The notes under the pieces were generated by a model. The model saw only the letters and a list, made by a program, of their open reading frames with translations, did not search any database and was not told the origin of the DNA. DNA of 64,000 nucleotides, taken from Vibrio profundi (GTDB lineage Bacteria > Pseudomonadota > Gammaproteobacteria > Enterobacterales > Vibrionaceae). Location: the NCBI RefSeq assembly GCF_005281835.1, contig NZ_RZIS01000002.1, forward strand, positions 1 through 64,000, given 5' to 3'. Every line of letters begins with the position of its first letter. Position 1 is the first letter of the stretch. The position numbers and the translations under genes are program-made. This document shows, piece by piece, positions 45,360 to 53,705 of this stretch.

Positions 45360-46467
45360 AATCTGGAATTCCTTTCTTAAATGTTTGAATCAGTGCTTCA
45401 GGATCACCTGAAAAGTTTTGCCCTCGCTCTCCTTGTAGAGCGTGTGTGACTAGGGCTATCCATTGTTCATTGTTGTAACCGTACTCTTGCGGTGATGTTT
45501 TCACCCCAAGCCCATGAAACCATGTGGTCAGTTGATGTGATGCCATGTTGAGGTCTTGCCCAAACAGCTGGCGTAAGTCTTGAGCGACATCGCTGTGGCA
45601 GTCGTAATACGACGCCAAAACAGCAGGTAACGTAAAAGAGCAAGCAATGCCGTGCGCCAACCCTTTGTCTAAGGTCACCGCATAAGAAATATTGTGTGAA
45701 ATGGACGTTTTGGTATTAGAAAACGCAAGCCCAGCCCAGAGCGATGCCATCATCATTTTTGAGCGGAGTTCTAAATCCGTAGGCTCAGCAACTAACTTAG
45801 GCAGCACCTCTAAAATCGACAGAATGGCCTGATGAGCATAGTGGGCCGATACAGGATTACGGTTCTTGTTCCAAAGACTTTCTAGTGCGTGAGATAACGC
45901 ATCTAATCCAGTTTGTACCGTGAGTTCAATCGGCAAAAACTCGGTCAGTTTCGGATCGCAAATCGCCGTTTCAGGGTACAAAGATAGATGGTTCAACGAA
46001 TACTTAGTGTTGGAGGCTTTATCCCAAATGGTTGCCCAGCATGTCACTTCGCTTCCGGTTCCGGTTGTGGTCGGGATTGCGATGATTGGCAACACATTTT
46101 CAACGTGACTATTTGCTTGGATGGCTGCCTTGACTTTATCAACGCTGCCTTGCGCAACCGCAAGTGCCTTAGTGGTATCAATGACAGAACCACCACCTAA
46201 CGCCACCAGCACTTCAACACTTTCAGAGTGAGGTAAAAATGCTTCGCAAATACTCGACAGATCGTGGAGATCTGGGTTTTCAAAAACTTGGTTCAGTACC
46301 ACTTGGCAGCCAGAGTTTTGCTGCGCTACCGCATTGGCCAGTGAAGCAAAATACGGTGAATCGTAAGTCACCAATGCATAGCGTCTTCCTTGAAGCGCTT
46401 GCTGAATATTTTCAAGCGAATCGTGACCAAACATCACCTGAACAGGGTTAAAAAACTGCCACATCAT
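45352..46467 (-). CDS. iron-containing alcohol dehydrogenase, probably acting on a phosphonate
   Basis: A 371-residue group III alcohol dehydrogenase: NAD motif GGGSVIDTTKAL, TTTGTGSEVT, and metal-binding residues in DALSHALE, SHNISY and AHGIACS. It is the first gene of an operon with a PhnDCE importer, and its stop overlaps phnD. Related enzymes reduce phosphonoacetaldehyde in phosphonate biosynthesis; with an importer, oxidation of an imported hydroxyalkylphosphonate is the more likely direction (inference). AAAGG precedes the tandem ATGs at 46467/46464. Confidence 0.88.
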   Translation of the reverse strand: MMWQFFNPVQVMFGHDSLENIQQALQGRRYALVTYDSPYFASLANAVAQQNSGCQVVLNQVFENPDLHDLSSICEAFLPHSESVEVLVALGGGSVIDTTKALAVAQGSVDKVKAAIQANSHVENVLPIIAIPTTTGTGSEVTCWATIWDKASNTKYSLNHLSLYPETAICDPKLTEFLPIELTVQTGLDALSHALESLWNKNRNPVSAHYAHQAILSILEVLPKLVAEPTDLELRSKMMMASLWAGLAFSNTKTSISHNISYAVTLDKGLAHGIACSFTLPAVLASYYDCHSDVAQDLRQLFGQDLNMASHQLTTWFHGLGVKTSPQEYGYNNEQWIALVTHALQGERGQNFSGDPEALIQTFKKGIPDYV

Positions 46468-46618
46468 TAAAGCCTTTATTGAGCATTATTGGGGTATGGC
46501 GTTTAAGTTAATCGACAAAAATGACACTAATATTGAGGGGAAATACTAATTAAATATGATTGTCATAGAAAAAACCTATGCTCAGCTTTCCGCTAGACAA
46601 TGCTTTGAGGCACTAAGG

Positions 46619-47485
46619 ATGCGACACACTCAGTTAAGGTCTTTTCATGTGGTAGCTAAGTTGGGCAGTTTTTCGAAAGCGGCAGAACACCTCAACATCA
46701 CACAACCGACAATCACCGCTCAAATCAAAGAATTGGAGTCTCAGTATCAAGTTAAACTCTTCTATCGCCAAAGAAACAACAACCGCCTAACTGAGACTGG
46801 TCAGAAGCTGTATCAGCAAACTTTGCTCATTTTCTCACTAGAAGATCGTGCAAAGAAAATGCTGCAATCCAGCGGCAGGCTGGATATTGGTCAGCTGAAT
46901 TTAGGGGCAGTCAGCCCGAGTGCCGTAATGCCGATTATTGATGCATTTCAAACCCAGTATCCAGGGGTCGAAATTAAAATTCACACCGGAGGTTCGGAAG
47001 CGATCAGAAATGCCGTGCTCAACGGAGAGTTGGAAGTCGGCGTATTAGCCTACCGAGAGCCGAATCCGCAACTGGTTTCCATAAAGCTAAACCAGCAACC
47101 CGTCGTGCTGACCGTGCCCAATGATCACCCATTAGCGCATAAGAAAACGATCCGACTTAAAGAGTTAGATAATGTGCCCATTATTCATCGTGAAATCGGC
47201 TCAACTACCCGTACCATTTTGGAAGATGCCATGCTTGAACAAGGCATAACGCCTAAGAGTATTTTGCAAGTCGATAGCCGAGAGGGAGTGAGAGAAGCAA
47301 GCATTTACGGGATTGGTATTAGCTATGTCGGCTTGCACGAATTTCATCCACACCCCAATATTTCGCTTGTCCATATTGAAGACTTAACGTCGCAATCAAA
47401 GTCCTATTTGATTTACGCAAAAGAGTTAGAAAGCTTACCGATAGTTCAAGCTGTGGTTGATGTAACCCAAACAACAACCCGTTAA
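46619..47485 (+). CDS. LysR-family regulator of the ADH-phnDCE operon
   Basis: A 288-residue LysR-type regulator: N-terminal winged helix (LGSFSKAAEHLNITQPTITAQIKELE) and an effector-binding domain that starts with GQLNLGAVSPSAVMP. Divergent from the Fe-ADH gene with a 151-base shared control region, so it very probably controls that operon in response to the imported substrate. The ATG at 46619 has GAGG eight bases upstream; a 21-codon upstream extension is possible but atypical for LysR proteins. Confidence 0.9.
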   Translation: MRHTQLRSFHVVAKLGSFSKAAEHLNITQPTITAQIKELESQYQVKLFYRQRNNNRLTETGQKLYQQTLLIFSLEDRAKKMLQSSGRLDIGQLNLGAVSPSAVMPIIDAFQTQYPGVEIKIHTGGSEAIRNAVLNGELEVGVLAYREPNPQLVSIKLNQQPVVLTVPNDHPLAHKKTIRLKELDNVPIIHREIGSTTRTILEDAMLEQGITPKSILQVDSREGVREASIYGIGISYVGLHEFHPHPNISLVHIEDLTSQSKSYLIYAKELESLPIVQAVVDVTQTTTR

Positions 47486-47522
47486 GCTCACCGAAAATGG
47501 GTTATTTTCAAGCTACCAAAAG

Positions 47523-47553
47523 AAAACCCCACGCCAAGAAAACGTGGGGTCAT
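47523..47553. terminator. bidirectional terminator between LysR and serine-hydrolase-like gene
   Basis: CCCCACG and CGTGGGG form a 7-base-pair stem with flanking AAAA that gives a T tail on the minus strand. It lies between convergent genes. Confidence 0.78.
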
Positions 47554-47568
47554 GCCTAGTTCGGAAAC

Positions 47569-49032
47569 TTAGCTAGCGCCATCGGTTTTAGCCGCAAATG
47601 CAGGGATAACGTAATGCCTTAAAAATTCATCAAACCCACCGCCAGACGCGAAATCACGAGCAGTACGCACGGCGACTAAATCTAACTCATCAACAATGGC
47701 CAGTACTTGCCCGCCATAACCTAGCCCATAAACCACATCGTACCTTTGGCCATCGATGATGTAATCTTGCATCCACCAATAATAGCCATAACGCATTTCA
47801 TTCCAGTTGGTATCTAACGCTTCTTTCAAAGAGTTCTCTAGCCACTGCTTATCGATTATTTGTTGGCCATTCCACATGCCCTGGTTTTGTACCAACAAGC
47901 CTAGTTTAAGCAAATCACGAGATCTTAGATAACCGCCACCTGCAAAGTTGAAAGTGTGGTCATTTTGAATATGCATGTAAGCATTTTCAAAACATAAATT
48001 GGACAACGGCCCCGATGCCAAATACGCACCTGCATTTTCGCTTCCTGAATGCTCTTCAATAATTTGACCTAACGTGGTCACAAGCCCGCCGTTATACACG
48101 AACTTCTGCCCTGGCTGCTCGACCAATTCTTGAGAGAGCACATATTGAACCGCATTCGGGCTTTCCATCTCTATCTTGCGGGAGTTGTTATCGTCACTGT
48201 ATTTGGTACTCCACTCATCCCACTTTAAGCCCGCACTCATTGTCAGGAAGTGTTTTAATGTCAACTCTGCCTTATCACCCGTTAGCTTTGAGGAATAATC
48301 AGGAAGCAGTGATTTGATGGTTTGATGTTCATCGACTAACTTCCCTTCTTCAACAAGAGCGCCAGCAGTCAAAGAAGCCAAACTTTTAGAGATCGCTTGG
48401 ATGGTATGAGGGTAGTCGGCCGTCCAACCATTCATATATTCTTCAATGACCAATTCGCCTTTATGAGCCACCAGCACACTCGTCGTTTTGCTTAACGAGT
48501 GATAACTTGAATTAACCGTCTCGACTAAACGGTCAATGGCAGCCTGATCATAACGGTCACTGGCAAAATCAGTAGGTAAAGAGCGGTTAGTGCACTGCGA
48601 ATTGACACTACTGATGTTTTCAAAACCCTCGGCATTCAAATACATTTTTTCTACTAGCTCGGCGCCTTGTAAATTGCCAGCACGCTCGAGGCTCACTTCT
48701 TCTCCGTAGATAGTGTAAGTCAGCGATTGATAAACACCGTCGTTTAACTGTGAGAACTCACCTTTCAATCCTATAGTTCTGTCTTTAGACCTGAACTTTC
48801 CCTCCTCCAACATGAGGAGCTCTATGCCTCCCCAAGGGGATATAACGTAATCAACACCATTATCTTGATAGATTTTTATGTACGGCACATCAGGCCGAGA
48901 GGAAGAATACGTTCCCAAATGGGACTGTGCATCAGGGGCTTCCTGAGAGCATGCTACTAGGGGTGCGCTTATTAGTAGTCCAAGACAAGATTTAACCACT
49001 GTGGAGGAAGGCTTAAACGAAAAACGACTCAT
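47569..49032 (-). CDS. beta-lactamase-fold serine-hydrolase-like lipoprotein lacking the nucleophile
   Basis: A 487-residue lipoprotein (lipobox LVAC). Residues about 165-480 have the class C beta-lactamase/penicillin-binding fold, with the WxADYPHTIQ lead-in and the YNGG segment. In this family the active site reads Q-S-x-x-K-S; here it reads QAISKS, so the nucleophilic Ser is Ala while the Lys is kept. The base sequence (codons CAA GCG ATC TCT AAA) confirms this. It may be a non-catalytic binding protein. An N-terminal beta-rich domain of about 150 residues is of unknown type. GGAG lies eight bases before the ATG. Confidence 0.82.
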   Translation of the reverse strand: MSRFSFKPSSTVVKSCLGLLISAPLVACSQEAPDAQSHLGTYSSSRPDVPYIKIYQDNGVDYVISPWGGIELLMLEEGKFRSKDRTIGLKGEFSQLNDGVYQSLTYTIYGEEVSLERAGNLQGAELVEKMYLNAEGFENISSVNSQCTNRSLPTDFASDRYDQAAIDRLVETVNSSYHSLSKTTSVLVAHKGELVIEEYMNGWTADYPHTIQAISKSLASLTAGALVEEGKLVDEHQTIKSLLPDYSSKLTGDKAELTLKHFLTMSAGLKWDEWSTKYSDDNNSRKIEMESPNAVQYVLSQELVEQPGQKFVYNGGLVTTLGQIIEEHSGSENAGAYLASGPLSNLCFENAYMHIQNDHTFNFAGGGYLRSRDLLKLGLLVQNQGMWNGQQIIDKQWLENSLKEALDTNWNEMRYGYYWWMQDYIIDGQRYDVVYGLGYGGQVLAIVDELDLVAVRTARDFASGGGFDEFLRHYVIPAFAAKTDGAS

Positions 49033-49313
49033 AAAGTGTACTCCTTGAAAGAAACGAGGTAACTACAAGAGCGACTTTATAAAACAACTATGTGTATTGT
49101 TTAGTATTAAATTAGGATTGCGACACACAAAACACATTCATAGTATTTGTAATAAATGGTGGTGATAAATCATTGTAAGAAATTAATTTATAACTACTTA
49201 CTCGCTTTACCTTTAGAGAATAAATGCGTATTTGGTATGGCAGAACCGAGCTATTTATACGGCTCTGCACAACTCTGTAAACCGGTATGCGACGCTAATT
49301 TATTCGCATCAAA

Positions 49314-50051
49314 TCAGGAGAGAGAAACGCCGCCGTCCACCACCAAGGTATGCCCCACAATATAACTGGCTTTATCAGAAGCCAGAAATTCTATCGCGTC
49401 GACAATTTCGTCTGGCTTAGCAAACCTTTGAATCGGTACCACTTGAGCGACATCGTCATGGATCGTCGGGTTATCAATCGCTCGCTCATCCCACCTTGGA
49501 GTCCATGTGACTCCGGGTGCGACTGCATTGACGCGTACCCCTTTTGTAATCGCTTCTAGTGCAACTGAACGGGTTAGCCCTTCGAGAGCGTGCTTAGTTG
49601 CGCTGTACATTGCCGCGTTTGGCGTTGGGCGTAAGCCATTTATGGAGCTGACATTGATAACTGCGCTGCCATCATTCATTAAAGCGAGTTCATGTTTAAG
49701 ACACTGCGCATGAGACCAAAAGTCTTGAATCATGGTATGGCGTAATGCCTCTAATTCAACGGATTCAAATTGACCATTCGATTCCAACTTGGGAGACGCA
49801 TTATTGATAGCGATATCGAGTTGCCCATAACGTGATGCAATATGGGAAAATAAACGTTCAACTTGTTCGCTGTCTGCGATATCCACCTCTTGATAATCGA
49901 CCTTTTTTAACAGGGGGTTAGATTCGACTTGTTCCAGCCAAGTGCTGATGTTTCTAGAGCAGGTTACCACTTGGTAGCCAAGAGCAAGAAAACGCTCAAC
50001 CGTCGCAAGCCCAATACCTTTACTGCCGCCCGTCACTAATGCAATTTGCAT
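49314..50051 (-). CDS. short-chain dehydrogenase/reductase
   Basis: A 245-residue classical SDR: cofactor motif TGGSKGIG, NNAS segment, catalytic Ser in INVSSINGL and the Tyr-x3-Lys pair in YSATK. Substrate unknown. The ATG at 50051 has GGAAGAG upstream and gives the normal N-terminus; an extension to 50117 is unsupported. The 281-base gap after it, up to the serine-hydrolase-like gene, contains only one imperfect hairpin (about 49239-49267). Confidence 0.88.
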   Translation of the reverse strand: MQIALVTGGSKGIGLATVERFLALGYQVVTCSRNISTWLEQVESNPLLKKVDYQEVDIADSEQVERLFSHIASRYGQLDIAINNASPKLESNGQFESVELEALRHTMIQDFWSHAQCLKHELALMNDGSAVINVSSINGLRPTPNAAMYSATKHALEGLTRSVALEAITKGVRVNAVAPGVTWTPRWDERAIDNPTIHDDVAQVVPIQRFAKPDEIVDAIEFLASDKASYIVGHTLVVDGGVSLS

Positions 50052-50144
50052 CCACTCTTCCTTCTGTGTTCGTTGCTTATGACCTGTAGAATATGCAACT
50101 AAACTCAAACTTTGCAAGTAAGCGTCGAAAAGAAAGAAATAAAA

Positions 50145-50169
50145 AAGCCACCCATTAGTGAGGTGGCTT
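50145..50169 (-). terminator. terminator after RidA-like gene
   Basis: AAGCCACC and GGTGGCTT form an 8-base-pair stem with a T run on the minus strand, 30 bases beyond the RidA-like stop codon. Confidence 0.85.
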
Positions 50170-50198
50170 AACGTAGGTGCTAAGAATGCGGGATGCTC

Positions 50199-50564
50199 CT
50201 AGGACTGAAACTTTTCGCCTGCTGCTGCGACAAACGCCATTTCAACCAGTAGCTTAGGATCGGCGAGTTCAACTTTCACACATGCACGACTCGGAGCACG
50301 CCCAGCAGGGAACCACGCTTCCCATACTTCGTTCAGCGCATCAAAGTGAGCAAAATCCGTAACGTAGATAGTGACAGACATGATACGAGACTTATCACTG
50401 TCTACCAGTGCTAGCATTTGTTCTGCTTGTTGGAAGATTTGCTCTACTTGCCCTTTCATGTCGGCAGAAGTATCAGCTTCAGCGACCTCAACAAAGTTTG
50501 CAATACCATTAAATACAGTAACATCAGACCAGCGTGGCGTTGGGTTAATGTGGTGAACTTGCAT
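50199..50564 (-). CDS. RidA/YjgF-family protein
   Basis: A 121-residue member of the RidA superfamily, whose founders hydrolyse reactive enamine/imine intermediates. The conserved Arg in SRACVKVEL and Glu in LLVEMAFVA are in place. The N-terminus (HHINPTPRWSDVTVFNGI) differs from true RidA, so it may belong to another YjgF subgroup. No pathway gene is adjacent. Confidence 0.85.
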   Translation of the reverse strand: MQVHHINPTPRWSDVTVFNGIANFVEVAEADTSADMKGQVEQIFQQAEQMLALVDSDKSRIMSVTIYVTDFAHFDALNEVWEAWFPAGRAPSRACVKVELADPKLLVEMAFVAAAGEKFQS

Positions 50565-50678
50565 GTCTCAATTCCTTTCTCGGTACTTTCAGTTGAGCTC
50601 TTTTTATCACGTATTGAATCAATTAGGGAGCAATCGATTTACAATTGAATCCTACTGCAGCGACAAGTCTTACTGGCA

Positions 50679-50696
50679 TGTAAGAGATCTCTCACA
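50679..50696 (+). promoter_or_regulatory. VarA/GacA box upstream of the CsrB-type RNA
   Basis: TGTAAG-N6-CTCACA matches the GacA/UvrY/VarA upstream element TGTAAG-N6-CTTACA with one change. A second TGTGAGAGAG half-like string follows at about 50703. Located about 160 bases upstream of the predicted RNA start, the usual place for this element. Confidence 0.82.
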
Positions 50697-50842
50697 CGTG
50701 ATGTGAGAGAGTCATCAATCAAACAGCAAGCATTCTACCTTAACACCAGTAAACCACTGAAAATAAAGACAAACCATTCGATTAACAGTTAAGAAACATA
50801 ATTATTACTTCAAGCCTAGATAGGAAATACGGCGCATTGAAG

Positions 50843-50848
50843 TAATAT
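50843..50848 (+). promoter_or_regulatory. -10 element of the CsrB-type RNA
   Basis: TAATAT lies 7 bases before the predicted 5' end at about 50856. No strong -35 is seen, consistent with activation by VarA from the upstream box. Confidence 0.65.
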
Positions 50849-50855
50849 AAACCTT

Positions 50856-51159
50856 GTCGACAGGAAGTTGGCAAGGAATTGAAAAGTTAATGGAATAACT
50901 GGCTTCAGGATGAAGGTTTGATTACTTAGGATGAGTAGTCAGAAAGGATGTAGAATCTCTGGATGAGAATAGCCCATCAGGACGATAGGCAAGTACGGAC
51001 ACCGCTAGGACGGCGAGAATAAAATGGAAATCGGTTAACGGATTTAACCACTAACAAGGAAGATGCTTGGAGCACTTTGTTTCATTGAAACAAACCGTAG
51101 CAGGACAGCTGCAAAGAAACTTTACCCCGTTCGGCGAAAGCCTAGCGGGGTTTTCTTTT
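50856..51159 (+). ncRNA. csrB: CsrB-family regulatory RNA that sequesters CsrA
   Basis: About 300 bases without a coding frame. It begins with GTCGACAGG, the same 5' sequence as enterobacterial CsrB, and contains 15 GGA triplets, nine of them AGGA, many between short stems: the repeated CsrA-binding motif. It ends in a GC-rich hairpin (about 51124-51150) followed by TTTTCTTTTA. A VarA/GacA box and a -10 lie upstream. In Vibrio, VarS/VarA-driven Csr RNAs titrate CsrA to control quorum sensing and central metabolism (established). Which of the Vibrio Csr RNAs this one is cannot be told here. Confidence 0.92.
51124..51159 (+). terminator. terminator of the CsrB-type RNA
   Basis: A stem ACCCCGTTCGGC...GCCTAGCGGGGT with a GAAA loop is followed by a T-rich tail. 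It forms the 3' end of the RNA. Confidence 0.9.
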
Positions 51160-51531
51160 ACTGCTCCCCCCTCTTCTCGCTCTCAGCCCAAAAGGCATTA
51201 TTACTCGCATCAAATACAATAGCCGAGCATGAATCATATGTGATGGCAATCATATTTATCATCCACCGAATGGCGAGCATGTTTAGTTCACTGAAAGGCC
51301 ACTGTACAGTCACGCGATAGATGCGAGAAAGCATGAGTACTTAGATTGCCTCAAGGATTAGAGCGGGTACTTTGCTCCAAACGTTGTGAATAAGCGCCTA
51401 ACCACGCTACAAACCTAACCGAACCGCTAACCAGAAAAATTGGTATAAGTTCGACCTTGACCCAAATACTGAACTCGCAACTGCATTAAGATATGTTGCT
51501 TGTATCATAAGTGAGAATAAAGTTAACAGCC
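51160..51531. other. intergenic stretch between CsrB-type RNA and diguanylate cyclase
   Basis: About 370 bases with no supported gene. Short open frames are present, but none has a ribosome site or protein-like composition. No repeat, operator or RNA structure was recognised; it must contain the promoter for the diguanylate cyclase gene. Confidence 0.5.
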
Positions 51532-52575
51532 ATGATAACTAATGGACTAGAGAAATGGCTTGGTATCAGCCGTACAGATAACGACTTTAGAGAAAGCTCT
51601 TTTATCTTCGTGTCACTGACTGCATTAACATCAATACTGTCGTTTTTTGTCTACTACAATATTTTTGTTATTCCCGTCCCGTTGCTCGCATTGATCGAAT
51701 CAATTGGAATCGCTTTTTGCTTATGCAGCTACTTTTTCCTTTGGCGGAGCCGGGCCCCAAGAGTTTCTGCTTTCATCATGGTTTCTGTGATGACCAGTGT
51801 GAGCCTTTTATTCATTATTGGAACCGGAAACAGCGAGTTCGCGCTCGCGTTCAGTTTTTTGACGCCTGTGATCGCTATCTTCATCCTGGGCTATAAAGTC
51901 GGCTCATTATTTAGCGTGGTTAACTTCGCCATCATCGCGTATTTCTGCCTAACAGACATGCATAACTGGCCCCCAGTGTCTTTCGACACCATCAGCTTTG
52001 TCCATTTAACGACCATCTATTTATTCCTATTTTCCGTTTCGTATTTCTACGATTCAGGGCGTAGACGCACAATGATTCAACTAGAAGAATCTAATCGAAA
52101 GTTACATGCGCTATCAAATACCGATGCTTTAACCAATTTGTCGAATCGACGCCATATGGAAACCCTTTTAAGTGAGCCCAGCAGGGCCAAATGGGTTGCT
52201 ATCATAGACATCGACAACTTTAAAAGCATAAACGATCAACATGGACACGAAGTCGGTGATCATGTGTTGATTCATACGGCTCAGTTGCTAAAAGCGTGTA
52301 TCGGCACAGACGGCCAAGTGGGACGCTGGGGTGGTGAGGAGTTTCTGCTCGCGTTCAATATTTCAGACCCAACCCGTATTGAAAAACACGTAAGCCAACT
52401 TCAACAAACCATTGCTGAATACGATTTTGGAATTGGCCGTGAGGTTACTGTGAGTTGCGGTGCGGCTTTTCATCAAGAAAATATTCACAGCACCACCTTT
52501 CGACGTGCAGATGAAGCGCTCTACAAGGCAAAAGCGCTGGGTAAGAATTGCTACCAGTTTGCAGGCAACCAGTAA
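51532..52575 (+). CDS. membrane-bound diguanylate cyclase
   Basis: A 347-residue protein with about six membrane helices (about 20-185) and a C-terminal GGDEF domain. The active site reads RWGGEEF, and the preceding DIDNFKSINDQHGHEVGD metal/substrate region is complete, so c-di-GMP synthesis is expected. No RxxD inhibitory site is obvious. The ATG at 51532 is chosen; a GTG at 51511 would add seven residues, and neither has a good ribosome site. It follows the CsrB-type RNA; in many bacteria CsrA controls GGDEF genes. Confidence 0.9.
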   Translation: MITNGLEKWLGISRTDNDFRESSFIFVSLTALTSILSFFVYYNIFVIPVPLLALIESIGIAFCLCSYFFLWRSRAPRVSAFIMVSVMTSVSLLFIIGTGNSEFALAFSFLTPVIAIFILGYKVGSLFSVVNFAIIAYFCLTDMHNWPPVSFDTISFVHLTTIYLFLFSVSYFYDSGRRRTMIQLEESNRKLHALSNTDALTNLSNRRHMETLLSEPSRAKWVAIIDIDNFKSINDQHGHEVGDHVLIHTAQLLKACIGTDGQVGRWGGEEFLLAFNISDPTRIEKHVSQLQQTIAEYDFGIGREVTVSCGAAFHQENIHSTTFRRADEALYKAKALGKNCYQFAGNQ

Positions 52576-52634
52576 TTACAAGTAAAGCTGAATGGTATCA
52601 TTCCTTCACAGCTCTCTACACATGAGTCAAAACG

Positions 52635-52659
52635 CAAAAAGCCTCGCAAGTGCGAGGCT
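52635..52659 (-). terminator. terminator after SDR gene
   Basis: GCCTCGCA and TGCGAGGC form an 8-base-pair stem with a T run on the minus strand, 23 bases beyond the SDR stop codon. Between convergent genes. Confidence 0.82.
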
Positions 52660-52681
52660 CATGTTTATCAGCGAAGGCGAA

Positions 52682-53401
52682 TTATGGTTGTTGGCGAGTT
52701 GCCGCTACCACAATCTCACGAATACATACGCCTTGTGGCTGTTGGTATGCAAACTCTACTGTACGAGCAATATCATCGGCCACTAATACGCCTTCCATGC
52801 TCTCTTTCCAATCTTCATAACCCGCTTTAATCTCATCTGAAGTCGTGTGAGAAAGCAGCTCAGTTTCTACTGCACCCGGTGCAATTGTCGTTACACGAAC
52901 ATTTGAATCAGCCACTTCTTCACGAACATTTTCAGAAATAGCGTGTACCGCAAATTTAGTACCACAGTATGCCGCGTGATTAGGGAATGTCTTACGACCC
53001 GCCACTGAACTCACGTTGATGATAGTACCAGACTGACGCGCTTTCATTGGTGCTAGCACCGCTTGCATACCGTTCATTAGGCCAATCACGTTTACATCAA
53101 ACATGGTTTTCCACTCAGATGCATCTTGGTCAGCAAGCTCACCTAATAACATCATACCTGCGTTGTTAACAATGCAATCTGTTTCACCATATACTTCTTC
53201 CGCTTTAGCAATCGCCGCTTCAAAAGAAGCTTTATCAGTCACATCTACCTTTTCACACATAGTGTTCGGAAGATTAAGCGCTTCAAGGCGCTCAACGCGA
53301 CGAGCTAAAAGAAGCAGTGGGTGGCCTGCTGCACTCATACGACGAGCGATAGCTTCACCAATACCAGAACTTGCACCTGTAATAACAACTAATTTTTTCA
53401 T
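52682..53401 (-). CDS. short-chain dehydrogenase/reductase (YdfG-like)
   Basis: A 239-residue NADP-type SDR: TGASSGIG cofactor motif, NNAGM, catalytic Ser in INVSSVAGR and the Tyr-x3-Lys pair in YCGTK. Closest by pattern to YdfG-like 3-hydroxy acid dehydrogenases. GGAG lies eight bases before the ATG. Stands alone with its own terminator. Confidence 0.88.
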   Translation of the reverse strand: MKKLVVITGASSGIGEAIARRMSAAGHPLLLLARRVERLEALNLPNTMCEKVDVTDKASFEAAIAKAEEVYGETDCIVNNAGMMLLGELADQDASEWKTMFDVNVIGLMNGMQAVLAPMKARQSGTIINVSSVAGRKTFPNHAAYCGTKFAVHAISENVREEVADSNVRVTTIAPGAVETELLSHTTSDEIKAGYEDWKESMEGVLVADDIARTVEFAYQQPQGVCIREIVVAATRQQP

Positions 53402-53594
53402 TTTGTATTCTCCAAATCGTAATTAAGAAGCAACCTTGATAACCAAGCTGGTTTGTTGCGATGGGGGTATATTAAGAGAACTCACTTCGTTGATATATAG
53501 TCATTAAATCAAATAACTGTTTCCATACTGCAACAATTGTATTATTTGCTCCAACCAAAGTTTGAGCTCCCTGTAGGCTTAGTCGATAGAAAGC

Positions 53595-53637
53595 AAAAAA
53601 GCCACCGCTTGCACGAGTGAACAAGTTCGGTGGCTTT
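53595..53637 (-). terminator. terminator after dienelactone-hydrolase-like gene
   Basis: AAAGCCACCG and CGGTGGCTTT form a long stem, extended by CTTG/CAAG inside, with a T run on the minus strand. About 70 bases beyond the stop codon. Confidence 0.85.
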
Positions 53638-53705
53638 AGTGATATTCGAAGTACAGCTAAACCTGAATCAATCTGATTTAGCGATGAATAATGATTAAAA
53701 GCGGA

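Noticed and set aside
46500..46560. ACTAAT direct repeats between the Fe-ADH and LysR genes as a defined LysR operator
   Set aside because: The region must hold an operator, but no clear T-N11-A palindrome stood out, so no site is claimed.
49156..49420. Short plus-strand frames between the serine-hydrolase-like gene and the SDR
   Set aside because: They overlap the SDR end in antisense, lack ribosome sites and show no domain.
51063..51320. Open frame overlapping the 3' end of the CsrB-type RNA
   Set aside because: It runs through the RNA terminator, has no ribosome site and no protein-like pattern; the RNA explains the sequence better.
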